NCBI GenBank assembly: GCA_964590005.1
Contig: CAZPVJ010000048.1
Span: 1 to 27,873, forward strand
Length of the DNA: 27,873 nucleotides
Reading direction: 5' to 3'
Source: CALJFL01 sp964590005
GTDB taxonomy: Bacteria; Pseudomonadota; Gammaproteobacteria; Pseudomonadales; Halieaceae
Each line of letters opens with the position of its first letter. Within the stretch, counting starts at the first letter, position 1. Below are positions 1 to 5,987 of this stretch, one piece after another. The notes beneath the pieces were generated by a model. It ran no database searches, was not told the DNA's origin, and was given only the letters and a program-made list of their open reading frames with translations. A program made the position numbers and the translations under genes.

Positions 1-681
1 CTGGTATCCGGGGCGACGGGATCAGTGGGCGATGGTTTACTGAAAGCCGCCATCGAGGACCCGCAGGTGCAGCTGGTTCATGTTATCAGCCGTCGAAGCT
101 CACCAAGAATTGACGCCGGTGTTACATCGGGCAAAGTCCAACTGCATCTGCTGAAGGATTTTACCGACTATTCCAGCCTCACCGGTATCCTGGGGGACGT
201 GAACACCGTCATGTGGGCCCTTGGCACCTCCTCACTGAATGTGGATGACGAGACCTACACCTGGATTCACGTTGATTTCCCAACAGCATTTGTCACCGAG
301 TGGCTGGCCGCACGACAGAACGGCCCCATGTCTTTCCACTACATTACCGGCGTGGGCACAGACGCCGAAGGCGACTCCCATTGGGCCAGAGAAAAAGGTC
401 GAGCGGAACGGGAGATAGCGGCTATGGCAGCCTCTACTGACATGCGCGCCTTCGGTTATCGTTCGGGATTTATCAGACCTACGTCGGAAAATTCCAACGC
501 ACTGATCTATCTGCTGGAACTGCTGCTTAAGCCCGGCAAGCTGGTGATTACCGGCAAGGACCTGGGTGGAGCAATACTGGAAATTGCCGCGCGCACGGAC
601 GAGCTACCTAATGGCACACTGATCGACAACGCGGACTCAATCGCCTATGCCGAAGCTTACAAGTCCCGATCCAACAAATGA
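1..681 (+). CDS. NAD(P)-binding Rossmann-fold protein (atypical SDR, TIP30/NmrA-like), 5' partial
   Basis: The reading frame is open from the first base, so the gene starts outside the window. The visible part begins LVSGATGSVGDG, the N-terminal dinucleotide-binding motif GATGxxG, so very few residues are missing. The GTG at base 25 falls inside this motif and is not the start. Later segments (a VMWALGTSS strand, FHYITGVGTDA, then HWAREKGRAEREI and FGYRSGFIRP) follow the layout of atypical SDRs of the HTATIP2/TIP30 type, where a degenerate YxxxK position is followed by a conserved R-x-G-x-I-R-P-like segment. About 226 residues are visible, close to full family length. Such proteins bind NAD(P)H as small reductases or as redox sensors, and the substrate is unknown. 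It ends 18 bases before the convergent decarboxylase gene. Family assignment is fairly sure; function is open. Confidence 0.75.
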   Translation: MVSGATGSVGDGLLKAAIEDPQVQLVHVISRRSSPRIDAGVTSGKVQLHLLKDFTDYSSLTGILGDVNTVMWALGTSSLNVDDETYTWIHVDFPTAFVTEWLAARQNGPMSFHYITGVGTDAEGDSHWAREKGRAEREIAAMAASTDMRAFGYRSGFIRPTSENSNALIYLLELLLKPGKLVITGKDLGGAILEIAARTDELPNGTLIDNADSIAYAEAYKSRSNK

Positions 682-699
682 ATCGTAGCGCGCCGTAGC

Positions 700-2040
700 T
701 CAGGCTCGTTTGCGGTCCTCATCCAGGTCACTGAGAAAATCATCCAGTAAAGGCTTTTCCGCGTGTGGCATCACGACCACATGCGCCAATGATTTTCCGT
801 GCGTTGCCGAGGCCTTGACCGTCGCCAGCGTCCACTTTTTCTTCAAGTCGCGCGAAAACAGGTTGTCGAAATACACCGTGTTGGAACGATCATTCGCCAG
901 CACCGGATTGAACTCCGGAAAGTGATTCTGCATTTCACCCAAGAGATAGCTGGCATTCTGTAATACCAGGCGAGCATCTCGTTCCTGCTGGGCAATAGAT
1001 TCGGCGGTGCAGAAATAATGAAACTCCGCGGGCTTTACCGAATCCCGTGAACACGTGATTGTGCCCGGCACATGAGAGATATAGGCCGGATCATGCACCG
1101 AGGTGAACAACTCGCGGAATGTCTCGAAATCTTTTTTACCCACCACAAATATTCCGGCTGAACCGGTATAACCAAAAAATTTGTGGCCAGAGACCGCTAT
1201 TGAATCGTAGCGCTTAATCCCGCCCTCACCTATCTTGTGCAGGTCAGCGGCAAAGTCGGTGGCGTGCAGGTAACCTCCAAACAGCGCAGCATCCAGGTGA
1301 ACGTAGGACTCATAGCCCTTCAGTGCCTCATTGATCCCGTCGATATCATCTACAGCGCCTTTCAGCGTGGTGCCAATGGTCGCCAGGATCAGTACCGGCG
1401 CATCGCGGTTCTCCTTCAGCTTTTCACGCAAGTCCCCGGTATCCATAGCGCCGGTCTCGTCGATATCAACGAGCACTTCTTCCATCGCTAACAAGTCGCG
1501 GATTATCTGGATCGAATAGTGCGCCTCCTTGGTGTAGTACACCTTGGGGGTCACGCCTGTACGGGCCTTTAGCAAGGTGCGACCAACATAGGCCCCATGC
1601 ATATTGCTGTCAGTGCCACTGTTGGACACGAAGCCCCAGATATCATCCGCGGGAAACCCGTAACGCGCGCCAAAGCGGTTGATCAGGTCAGACTCGAGAT
1701 GATGCGTCCCAAGCGTTCCCGACCCATAAAACGGGTCACCCACATTGTTCATATTGCGCGTGCTGACACCGACAGACTCGAGCTGCTTGCGCCATTTGAA
1801 GAACCCTTCCGGCGGTGGGTTCATGTTGGCCGGATAACCCAGGAACACTTTAGGGTCATGGGTCTTGAGCCAGTCACGGCGCGCTCGCACAAACGCGTAG
1901 CCATTGGCATCGGCGACACTACCTGCCGCTAAATTTTCGGCTGCCGATGGTGGGGCTGCCAGTGCCTGGGGTGTACAAAGGGCTGTGCTCGAGGCCGCCA
2001 GCATGCTGGAGCCAATCAAAAAGTTTCGTCTGGAAAACAT
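700..2040 (-). CDS. Tat-signal PLP-dependent group II decarboxylase (histidine-decarboxylase-like)
   Basis: This 446-residue protein starts at an ATG behind a strong GGGAGGAATT ribosome site. Its N-terminus (SRRNFLIG at residues 3-10, a hydrophobic stretch, then ALA-APP near residue 29) is a twin-arginine signal, predicting export of the folded, cofactor-loaded enzyme. The mature part has group II decarboxylase landmarks: NSGTDSNMHGAY (140-151), the PLP-stacking His in KEAHYSI (H174), LATIGTTLKGAVDDID (219-234), HLDAALFGGY with the pyridine-binding Asp (D250), and SGHKF with the Schiff-base Lys (K287). The nearest pattern I recognise is pyridoxal histidine decarboxylase, which removes CO2 from an amino acid to give an amine. 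The specificity is not provable here; a serine or other decarboxylase, or another fold-type I reaction, is possible. Bacterial relatives are normally cytoplasmic, so the Tat signal is odd. It is divergent from the remnant/SDR pair at 2167. Confidence 0.85.
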   Translation of the reverse strand: MFSRRNFLIGSSMLAASSTALCTPQALAAPPSAAENLAAGSVADANGYAFVRARRDWLKTHDPKVFLGYPANMNPPPEGFFKWRKQLESVGVSTRNMNNVGDPFYGSGTLGTHHLESDLINRFGARYGFPADDIWGFVSNSGTDSNMHGAYVGRTLLKARTGVTPKVYYTKEAHYSIQIIRDLLAMEEVLVDIDETGAMDTGDLREKLKENRDAPVLILATIGTTLKGAVDDIDGINEALKGYESYVHLDAALFGGYLHATDFAADLHKIGEGGIKRYDSIAVSGHKFFGYTGSAGIFVVGKKDFETFRELFTSVHDPAYISHVPGTITCSRDSVKPAEFHYFCTAESIAQQERDARLVLQNASYLLGEMQNHFPEFNPVLANDRSNTVYFDNLFSRDLKKKWTLATVKASATHGKSLAHVVVMPHAEKPLLDDFLSDLDEDRKRA

Positions 2041-2082
2041 AATTCCTCCCGAGACGGCAGCCCGACCTGTTGGCTAAGAGGG

Positions 2083-2111
2083 CTGCCAAGGCCTGTTGTT
2101 TACACTATAGT
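2083..2111 (+). promoter_or_regulatory. Candidate sigma-70-type promoter for the 2167/2369 genes
   Basis: A -35 like CTGCCA (2083-2088) lies 17 bases from a -10 like TATAGT (2106-2111), which would place transcription start near 2118, upstream of the GTG at 2167. The -10 hexamer sits in a perfect palindrome, so the same bases also read TATAGT on the minus strand, towards the divergent decarboxylase. The call is by eye from hexamer matches (4/6 and 5/6). Confidence 0.4.
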
Positions 2112-2124
2112 GCATTGATTGCAC
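2103..2124. promoter_or_regulatory. Overlapping palindromes in a divergent promoter (operator candidate)
   Basis: CACTATAGTG (2103-2112) is a perfect 10-base palindrome. It overlaps a second inverted repeat, GTGCA-ttgat-TGCAC (2110-2124), with perfect 5-base arms. Together they cover the proposed -10 and transcription start between the divergent decarboxylase and the remnant/SDR genes. That is a typical place for a repressor or LysR-type regulator, but no regulator gene is in the window, so any binding protein is unknown. Confidence 0.4.
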
Positions 2125-2166
2125 CTGCGCGTATAACTCTTTCAGCGAAAGTCGGAGAAAGACCCA

Positions 2167-2448
2167 GTGAGTGTCAGACCCATCGTCTTTGCCCTTGCGT
2201 TTGCGGGCCTGTTGGCCAGCCCATCCCTCGCCGGCACATTTATCGCCGGACCCTGCCCCGTCGATCTTGTCGGGGTGAGCGCAGAACTGGACTGTGGCGT
2301 GCTGCAGGTGCCCGAAACCCGCGGAACCGTGGGCGAATCGACTTTCTACTACCACCGGAGTAATAACCATGAGAGAGAACACACCCCTTGGCTTGAATCG
2401 TCGGTCTTTCCTCCTGGCGACAGCAGTATCCGCCCTCAGCGCCCCTAG
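2167..2448 (+). pseudogene. Truncated remnant of a secreted alpha/beta hydrolase (TAP-like N-terminus)
   Basis: A GTG start with an upstream GGAGAAAG opens a 93-residue frame. Residues 1-23 form a clean Sec signal peptide (basic start, FALAFAGLLA core, SLA-G cleavage). A short mature segment follows whose spacing CP-x11-DCGVLQVPE matches the N-terminus of tripeptidyl-aminopeptidase-like alpha/beta hydrolases, where CP and (D/E)CG-x-L-x-VP precede the catalytic domain. After about residue 65 the resemblance stops and the frame runs out at 2448 inside the next gene. The catalytic Ser, Asp and His domain is absent. The frame overlaps the start of the Tat-SDR at 2369 by 80 bases. It may be a deletion relic whose promoter now drives the SDR, a translated leader coupled to the SDR, or a real small secreted two-Cys protein. 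The hydrolase origin is pattern recognition only. Confidence 0.5.
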
Positions 2449-3376
2449 CTGGGGCAACAGCTGCTACGCGCCGTATACCAGCCCCGACGCGAGTCTGCCG
2501 CTGGGGCCATTTGATGGCAGCTCCACCGCCAGCGATGTCGTCGCCAAGCTCGACTTAACCGGTAAAACAGCAGTAGTCACCGGCTGTAACTCCGGCCTGG
2601 GTTACGAAACCATGAGAGCCCTGACCTCTCGTGGAGCGACCGTTATCGGTACTGCACGCAACCAGGAGAAGGCCGAAAAGGCCTGCGCGGACTTTGGAGA
2701 GCGCGCCATTCCCACCGTGCTGGAACTCAGTGACTGGCAGTCGGCAAGAGACTGCGCTACCGCGATCAATGGTATGGATATGCCCATCGACGCGCTGATC
2801 TGCAATGCCGGGATTATGGCGCTGCCGGACTTGAAGCTGGCTAATGGTGTGGAGTTACAGTTCGCGGTAAACCACCTCGGCCACTTTATCCTGGTGAACG
2901 GGCTGCTGCCCTCGGTGAAAAAAGCGCAACAGGGCAGGATCGTAATGGTGAGTAGCTGCGCTCACAATTCAGCCCCGGAGGTCGGCATCGACTTCGATAA
3001 TCTTGATGGCTCACAGTCTTACGAACCCTGGGCCGCCTACGGACGATCCAAGTTGGCCAATGGGCTGTTTGCCGCAGAGCTCGCCCGCCGACTAAAGGAC
3101 ACGCCGATAACCGCAAATTCGCTGCATCCCGGGGTAATCAAGACCAACCTGGGGCGGCACCTGGACAATCCCATCGCCGATGGCGATGACTCGGTCTACA
3201 ACAAGGATATCGCGCAGGGCGCTTCTACACAGTGCTATGTAGCTGTGCATCCCGTCCCGGCAGCCATCAACGGGCAATATTTTGCCGACTGCAACCCCGC
3301 AACGGCCAACCCATTGCTGTACGACGAGGGCCTGGCCAAGCGCCTCTGGGAGGAATCCGAGCGGTTGACCAGCTAG
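2369..3376 (+). CDS. Tat-signal short-chain dehydrogenase/reductase
   Basis: I place the start at ATG 2369 (335 residues) because CCGGAG lies just upstream and the N-terminus then reads LNRRSFLLATAVSALSAP, a twin-arginine signal. The frame is open further upstream, but that stretch lies within the remnant gene. The catalytic domain is a classical SDR: TGCNSGLG (71-78) for the dinucleotide, CNAG (145-148), N168 in NHLGHF, Ser in VSSC (195-196), and YGRSK with Y224 and K228. All tetrad positions are present, so it should be active. The NHLGHF and YGRSKLAN signatures are those of retinol-dehydrogenase and protochlorophyllide-reductase-like SDRs, which act on hydrophobic alcohols and ketones. An NAD(P)-dependent enzyme exported by Tat is unusual, because the periplasm has no known free NADPH pool; Tat would carry the protein with cofactor bound. 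The substrate is unknown. The dipeptidase follows 53 bases later, possibly in one transcript. Confidence 0.85.
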   Translation: MRENTPLGLNRRSFLLATAVSALSAPSWGNSCYAPYTSPDASLPLGPFDGSSTASDVVAKLDLTGKTAVVTGCNSGLGYETMRALTSRGATVIGTARNQEKAEKACADFGERAIPTVLELSDWQSARDCATAINGMDMPIDALICNAGIMALPDLKLANGVELQFAVNHLGHFILVNGLLPSVKKAQQGRIVMVSSCAHNSAPEVGIDFDNLDGSQSYEPWAAYGRSKLANGLFAAELARRLKDTPITANSLHPGVIKTNLGRHLDNPIADGDDSVYNKDIAQGASTQCYVAVHPVPAAINGQYFADCNPATANPLLYDEGLAKRLWEESERLTS

Positions 3377-3429
3377 GCACCGAAATAGATCCCGACTGAG
3401 TGGTCGTTCCGCAACCCCTGAGAGGTCCC

Positions 3430-4707
3430 ATGAGAAGTCCGATATTCCTGGCCACCCTGGCCTGCCTGTCTTTGGCCGTCCATGCCGAACAACAACCAGC
3501 TGACTACAAGGCCAGAATCGAGGCGATTCTGGCGGAGGTGCCACTGGTGGATGGCCACAATGACATTCCCTTTGCCTACAAGCGGCGGGTAAATAACCAA
3601 CTTGAGCGCATGGACTTCAGTGCCGACCTGAGCTCGCTCGATAAACCCACCGATACGGACCTGCCGAGACTGCGACGAGGCCTCGTCGGCGGACAATTCT
3701 GGTCGGTCTATATCCCCATCCGGGAGTATGGCGGTACCGCTGGGGACGCCAGCCGCGTACTCGGTCAGATAGACACGGTCAATAGACTGGTGGATCGCCA
3801 CCCGGAGTCGCTTGCCATGGCGTACAACGCCGAAGATATTCCCGCGATTCACCAACAGGGTAAGATTGCCTCGCTGATCGGCATCGAGGGTGGGCATGCC
3901 ATCGAGGACTCCCTGGCAACCCTGCGCATGATGTACGTGGCCGGAGCCCGCTACATGACACTGACCCATGGCAAGGGTCTGCGCTGGGCGGACTCGGCCA
4001 CAGATGAACCGAGGGTAGGCGGACTCAGTCCCTTCGGGAAGGAGGTAGTCAGGGAGATGAATCGTCTGGGTATGCTGGTGGACCTGTCCCATGTGTCCCC
4101 GGACACAATGCATGATGCGCTTGACGTGAGCGAGGCTCCGGTCATTTTTTCACACTCAAACGCCTATGCGGTTACCGCTAACCCCCGCAATGTTCCCGAT
4201 GATGTGTTACTGCGTCTCAAGGACAACAACGGTGTGTTAATGATCACCTTCTTCCCGGCCTATGTATCCGAAGAGGCGTCCACCGCCTTCGAAAGGGATA
4301 AGGCGCAGCTGGCAAAGTTTCAGGCTGAAGCGGATGATCCCAATCAGGTACGGGCAAAAATGGAGGCCTGGAAGAGCGAGAACCCCAGCCCGCGCCCAAC
4401 GCTCTCCCAGGTTGCAGACCACATTGACCACGTACGGGCACTGATCGGCATCGACTATATCGGCATTGGTGCCGACTACGACGGAATGCCGCCGGGGCCC
4501 ATCGGCCTGGAGGACGCCTCGACCTACCCTGCCCTCTTCGCTGAACTGATGCGGCGCGGGTACAGCGACGAGGATATCGCCAGGATCGCAGGCAAGAACA
4601 TTCTCAGGGTTATGCGAGACGCGGAGGCCACTGCAAGCCGGTTGCAGACCTCTCGTCCACCATCGGAGGCTGTGATAGAACAGCTGGACGAGGTGGTGGC
4701 CAGGTAA
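3430..4707 (+). CDS. Membrane dipeptidase family (peptidase M19), secreted
   Basis: The start is ATG 3430, preceded by GAGAGGT; an in-frame GTG at 3400 would put ten residues ahead of the signal peptide. Residues 1-19 (MRSPIFLATLACLSLAVHA) form a Sec signal peptide, so the enzyme acts in the periplasm or is secreted. The binuclear zinc site of renal dipeptidase is complete: HND (H43, D45), IEGGH (E153), LSH (H221), FSHSN (H242) and GADYDG (D349). The 21-residue spacing between the two His matches human DPEP1 (H198, H219). At 425 residues it has normal family length. Relatives hydrolyse dipeptides, including D-residue and dehydro dipeptides, and some act on beta-lactams or other amides. It lies between the Tat-SDR and the reductive-dehalogenase-like gene on the same strand, consistent with periplasmic breakdown of an amide-bearing compound. 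That functional link is inference; the family is secure. Confidence 0.93.
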   Translation: MRSPIFLATLACLSLAVHAEQQPADYKARIEAILAEVPLVDGHNDIPFAYKRRVNNQLERMDFSADLSSLDKPTDTDLPRLRRGLVGGQFWSVYIPIREYGGTAGDASRVLGQIDTVNRLVDRHPESLAMAYNAEDIPAIHQQGKIASLIGIEGGHAIEDSLATLRMMYVAGARYMTLTHGKGLRWADSATDEPRVGGLSPFGKEVVREMNRLGMLVDLSHVSPDTMHDALDVSEAPVIFSHSNAYAVTANPRNVPDDVLLRLKDNNGVLMITFFPAYVSEEASTAFERDKAQLAKFQAEADDPNQVRAKMEAWKSENPSPRPTLSQVADHIDHVRALIGIDYIGIGADYDGMPPGPIGLEDASTYPALFAELMRRGYSDEDIARIAGKNILRVMRDAEATASRLQTSRPPSEAVIEQLDEVVAR

Positions 4708-4793
4708 TCGCGGTGGATAGCGCTCGTCCAAAAAGACCTTGTATCAACTGAGTACCAGGCCAGACAGGAACTGAACTGCACACCGATCGCACA

Positions 4794-4822
4794 TTGCCTT
4801 TCCCCCAACACTAGTGTGCAAT
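4794..4822 (+). promoter_or_regulatory. Candidate promoter with embedded palindrome upstream of the reductive-dehalogenase-like gene
   Basis: TTGCCT (4794-4799) and TGCAAT (4817-4822) are 17 bases apart, giving a transcription start near 4829 and a short leader to ATG 4853. The spacer contains ACACTAGTGT (4808-4817), a perfect 10-base palindrome followed by GCAAT. It resembles the CACTATAGTG plus GCATT arrangement at 2103. If correct, the GTG at 4814 lies upstream of the transcript and cannot be the start codon. Confidence 0.35.
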
Positions 4823-4852
4823 AGAGGCAACACCAGCAGGCAGCGACAGCTT

Positions 4853-5842
4853 ATGGCCAAGGGCACCGCATATACGCCCCCAGAGGACATCATCGCCGCA
4901 TTCCCGGATCAGTCGGGTAATGAGGTCAACGGCGTTGGCGAATCAGACTATCGCCGGGCCTCCCGCTTTTTCTGGCACAAACCTGAACTGCAATCCCATG
5001 GCGGCCTGCAGAAAAAAGTACTGCAATACATTATGGGCGAGGCCTCAGTGGGAGCTGAGTTCATCCACGCTGGCCCCGGGGATCCTAAAAGGGGCCCAGT
5101 CGCCATCGACCTGGCGACCGAGAAAAAAAGCGGCAGCGCTCAAGAATGGAGCGACAAGGTAAAAGCCTTTGCACTCGACCACGAGGCGGATGTCGTGGGC
5201 ATTGCAGAAATGCGCGACGAGTACATTTTCGAGGGCTACGAGATACCTCACCGCTACGTCATCATGATCGGGGTCGCACACGATTACGAGATTATGAAAA
5301 CCGCACCCTCGACGCCGGATAACCCTTCTTCCGCAGTGGAAGTCGCCAGGCAGTACAACAGGGGCTCGCGGGTGGTCAGCAAGTTGCGCAATTATATTCT
5401 GGAGCAGGGCTATCCCGCCGCAGACTATCCGGGCCCCATGGCGGATGCCATCGTGATGATTCCCGCAGCCATTGACTGCGGCCTGGGAGAGCTCGGCAAG
5501 CATGGCTCGCTGATCCACAGGAAACTCGGCTCATCCTTCAGGCTGGCAGCTGTCACAACCGACATGCCTCTTGTGCCTGACAAAGCGGACAACTTCGGCG
5601 TGGACGATGTCTGTTACGGTTGCCGCGCCTGTGAAAACGCTTGCCCGCCGGATGCCATATTGCAGGATAAGGAAATGGTGCGAGGCGTCGAGAAGTGGTA
5701 CGTAGATTTCGACAAATGCATTCCCTTCTTCGCCGAGACCTACGGCTGCGGCGCCTGCATCGCCGCTTGCCCCTGGAGTATCCCGGGCGTCGCAGATAAT
5801 CTGCTGGTCAAATTGGCAAGGCGCAAAGCGCGAGAACAATAA
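4853..5842 (+). CDS. Reductive-dehalogenase-like (RdhA/QueG-type) 4Fe-4S dicluster protein, cytoplasmic
   Basis: The chosen start is ATG 4853 (329 residues). A GTG at 4814 in the same frame has no ribosome site and falls on the proposed promoter. The C-terminus holds two ferredoxin-type motifs: C254-x2-C257-x2-C260-x3-C264-P, and C289-x9-C299-x2-C302-x3-C306-PW. Spacing and surroundings (KWYVDFDKC before the second motif, CGACIAACPW within it) match corrinoid reductive dehalogenases. The stretch CGLGELGKHGSLIHRKLG, then FRLAAVTTDMPL (209-240), matches the B12-binding core shared by RdhA and epoxyqueuosine reductase QueG. There is no Tat signal and no fused flavin/ferredoxin reductase, unlike respiratory RdhA or NpRdhA-type catabolic enzymes. 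The likely role is a corrinoid-dependent reduction in the cytoplasm fed by an unidentified donor. Dehalogenation is a family-level possibility only. It is too divergent, in my reading, to be housekeeping QueG. Confidence 0.8.
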   Translation: MAKGTAYTPPEDIIAAFPDQSGNEVNGVGESDYRRASRFFWHKPELQSHGGLQKKVLQYIMGEASVGAEFIHAGPGDPKRGPVAIDLATEKKSGSAQEWSDKVKAFALDHEADVVGIAEMRDEYIFEGYEIPHRYVIMIGVAHDYEIMKTAPSTPDNPSSAVEVARQYNRGSRVVSKLRNYILEQGYPAADYPGPMADAIVMIPAAIDCGLGELGKHGSLIHRKLGSSFRLAAVTTDMPLVPDKADNFGVDDVCYGCRACENACPPDAILQDKEMVRGVEKWYVDFDKCIPFFAETYGCGACIAACPWSIPGVADNLLVKLARRKAREQ

Positions 5843-5893
5843 ACGCCCCGTTTCTAAAGTTTAAGCGACAGGACACAGCCTGTTACCTGGATC

Positions 5894-5900
5894 AAGGAGG
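5894..5900 (+). promoter_or_regulatory. Near-perfect Shine-Dalgarno AAGGAGG without an AUG/GUG/UUG start
   Basis: AAGGAGG is the strongest ribosome site in this part of the window, yet no ATG, GTG or TTG lies within 15 bases downstream in any frame. In the frame of the propeller gene, which is open from 5907, an ATC codon sits at 5910 with 9-base spacing, and an ATA sits at 5943. The site may serve a rare non-AUG start for the 5988 gene, or it may be a relic. Confidence 0.5.
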
Positions 5901-5929
5901 ATCTGACTTATCTATCCACGCACTCACTG

Positions 5930-5956
5930 GACAGGGTTATCCATAAAAACCCTGTC
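5930..5956. promoter_or_regulatory. Perfect 9-bp hairpin in the leader of the PQQ-propeller gene
   Basis: GACAGGGTT (5930-5938) and AACCCTGTC (5948-5956) are exact reverse complements around a 9-base loop. A weaker GACAGG/CCTGTT pair, with one G-U closing pair, lies upstream at 5867-5884. The hairpin sits between the orphan ribosome site and ATG 5988 and has no T-run, so it does not look like a terminator. It could be a translational control element or a protein binding site, and if translation begins upstream it is part of the coding region. Confidence 0.5.
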
Positions 5957-5987
5957 GAACCCCGGGCCTTGTCTGCGCTCTGTCCTC

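Noticed and set aside
3365..3420. Imperfect inverted repeat around the end of the Tat-SDR gene (GACCA ... TGGTC)
   Set aside because: The arms are short with mismatches and no T-run, so it is not distinguishable from chance.
3373..4113. 246-codon minus-strand frame inside the dipeptidase gene
   Set aside because: It is a shadow of a gene with all metal ligands in place, with no similarity and no ribosome site noted.
4814..4852. GTG at 4814 as start of the RdhA-like gene
   Set aside because: It has no ribosome site and lies in the proposed promoter palindrome; ATG 4853 gives a normal N-terminus.
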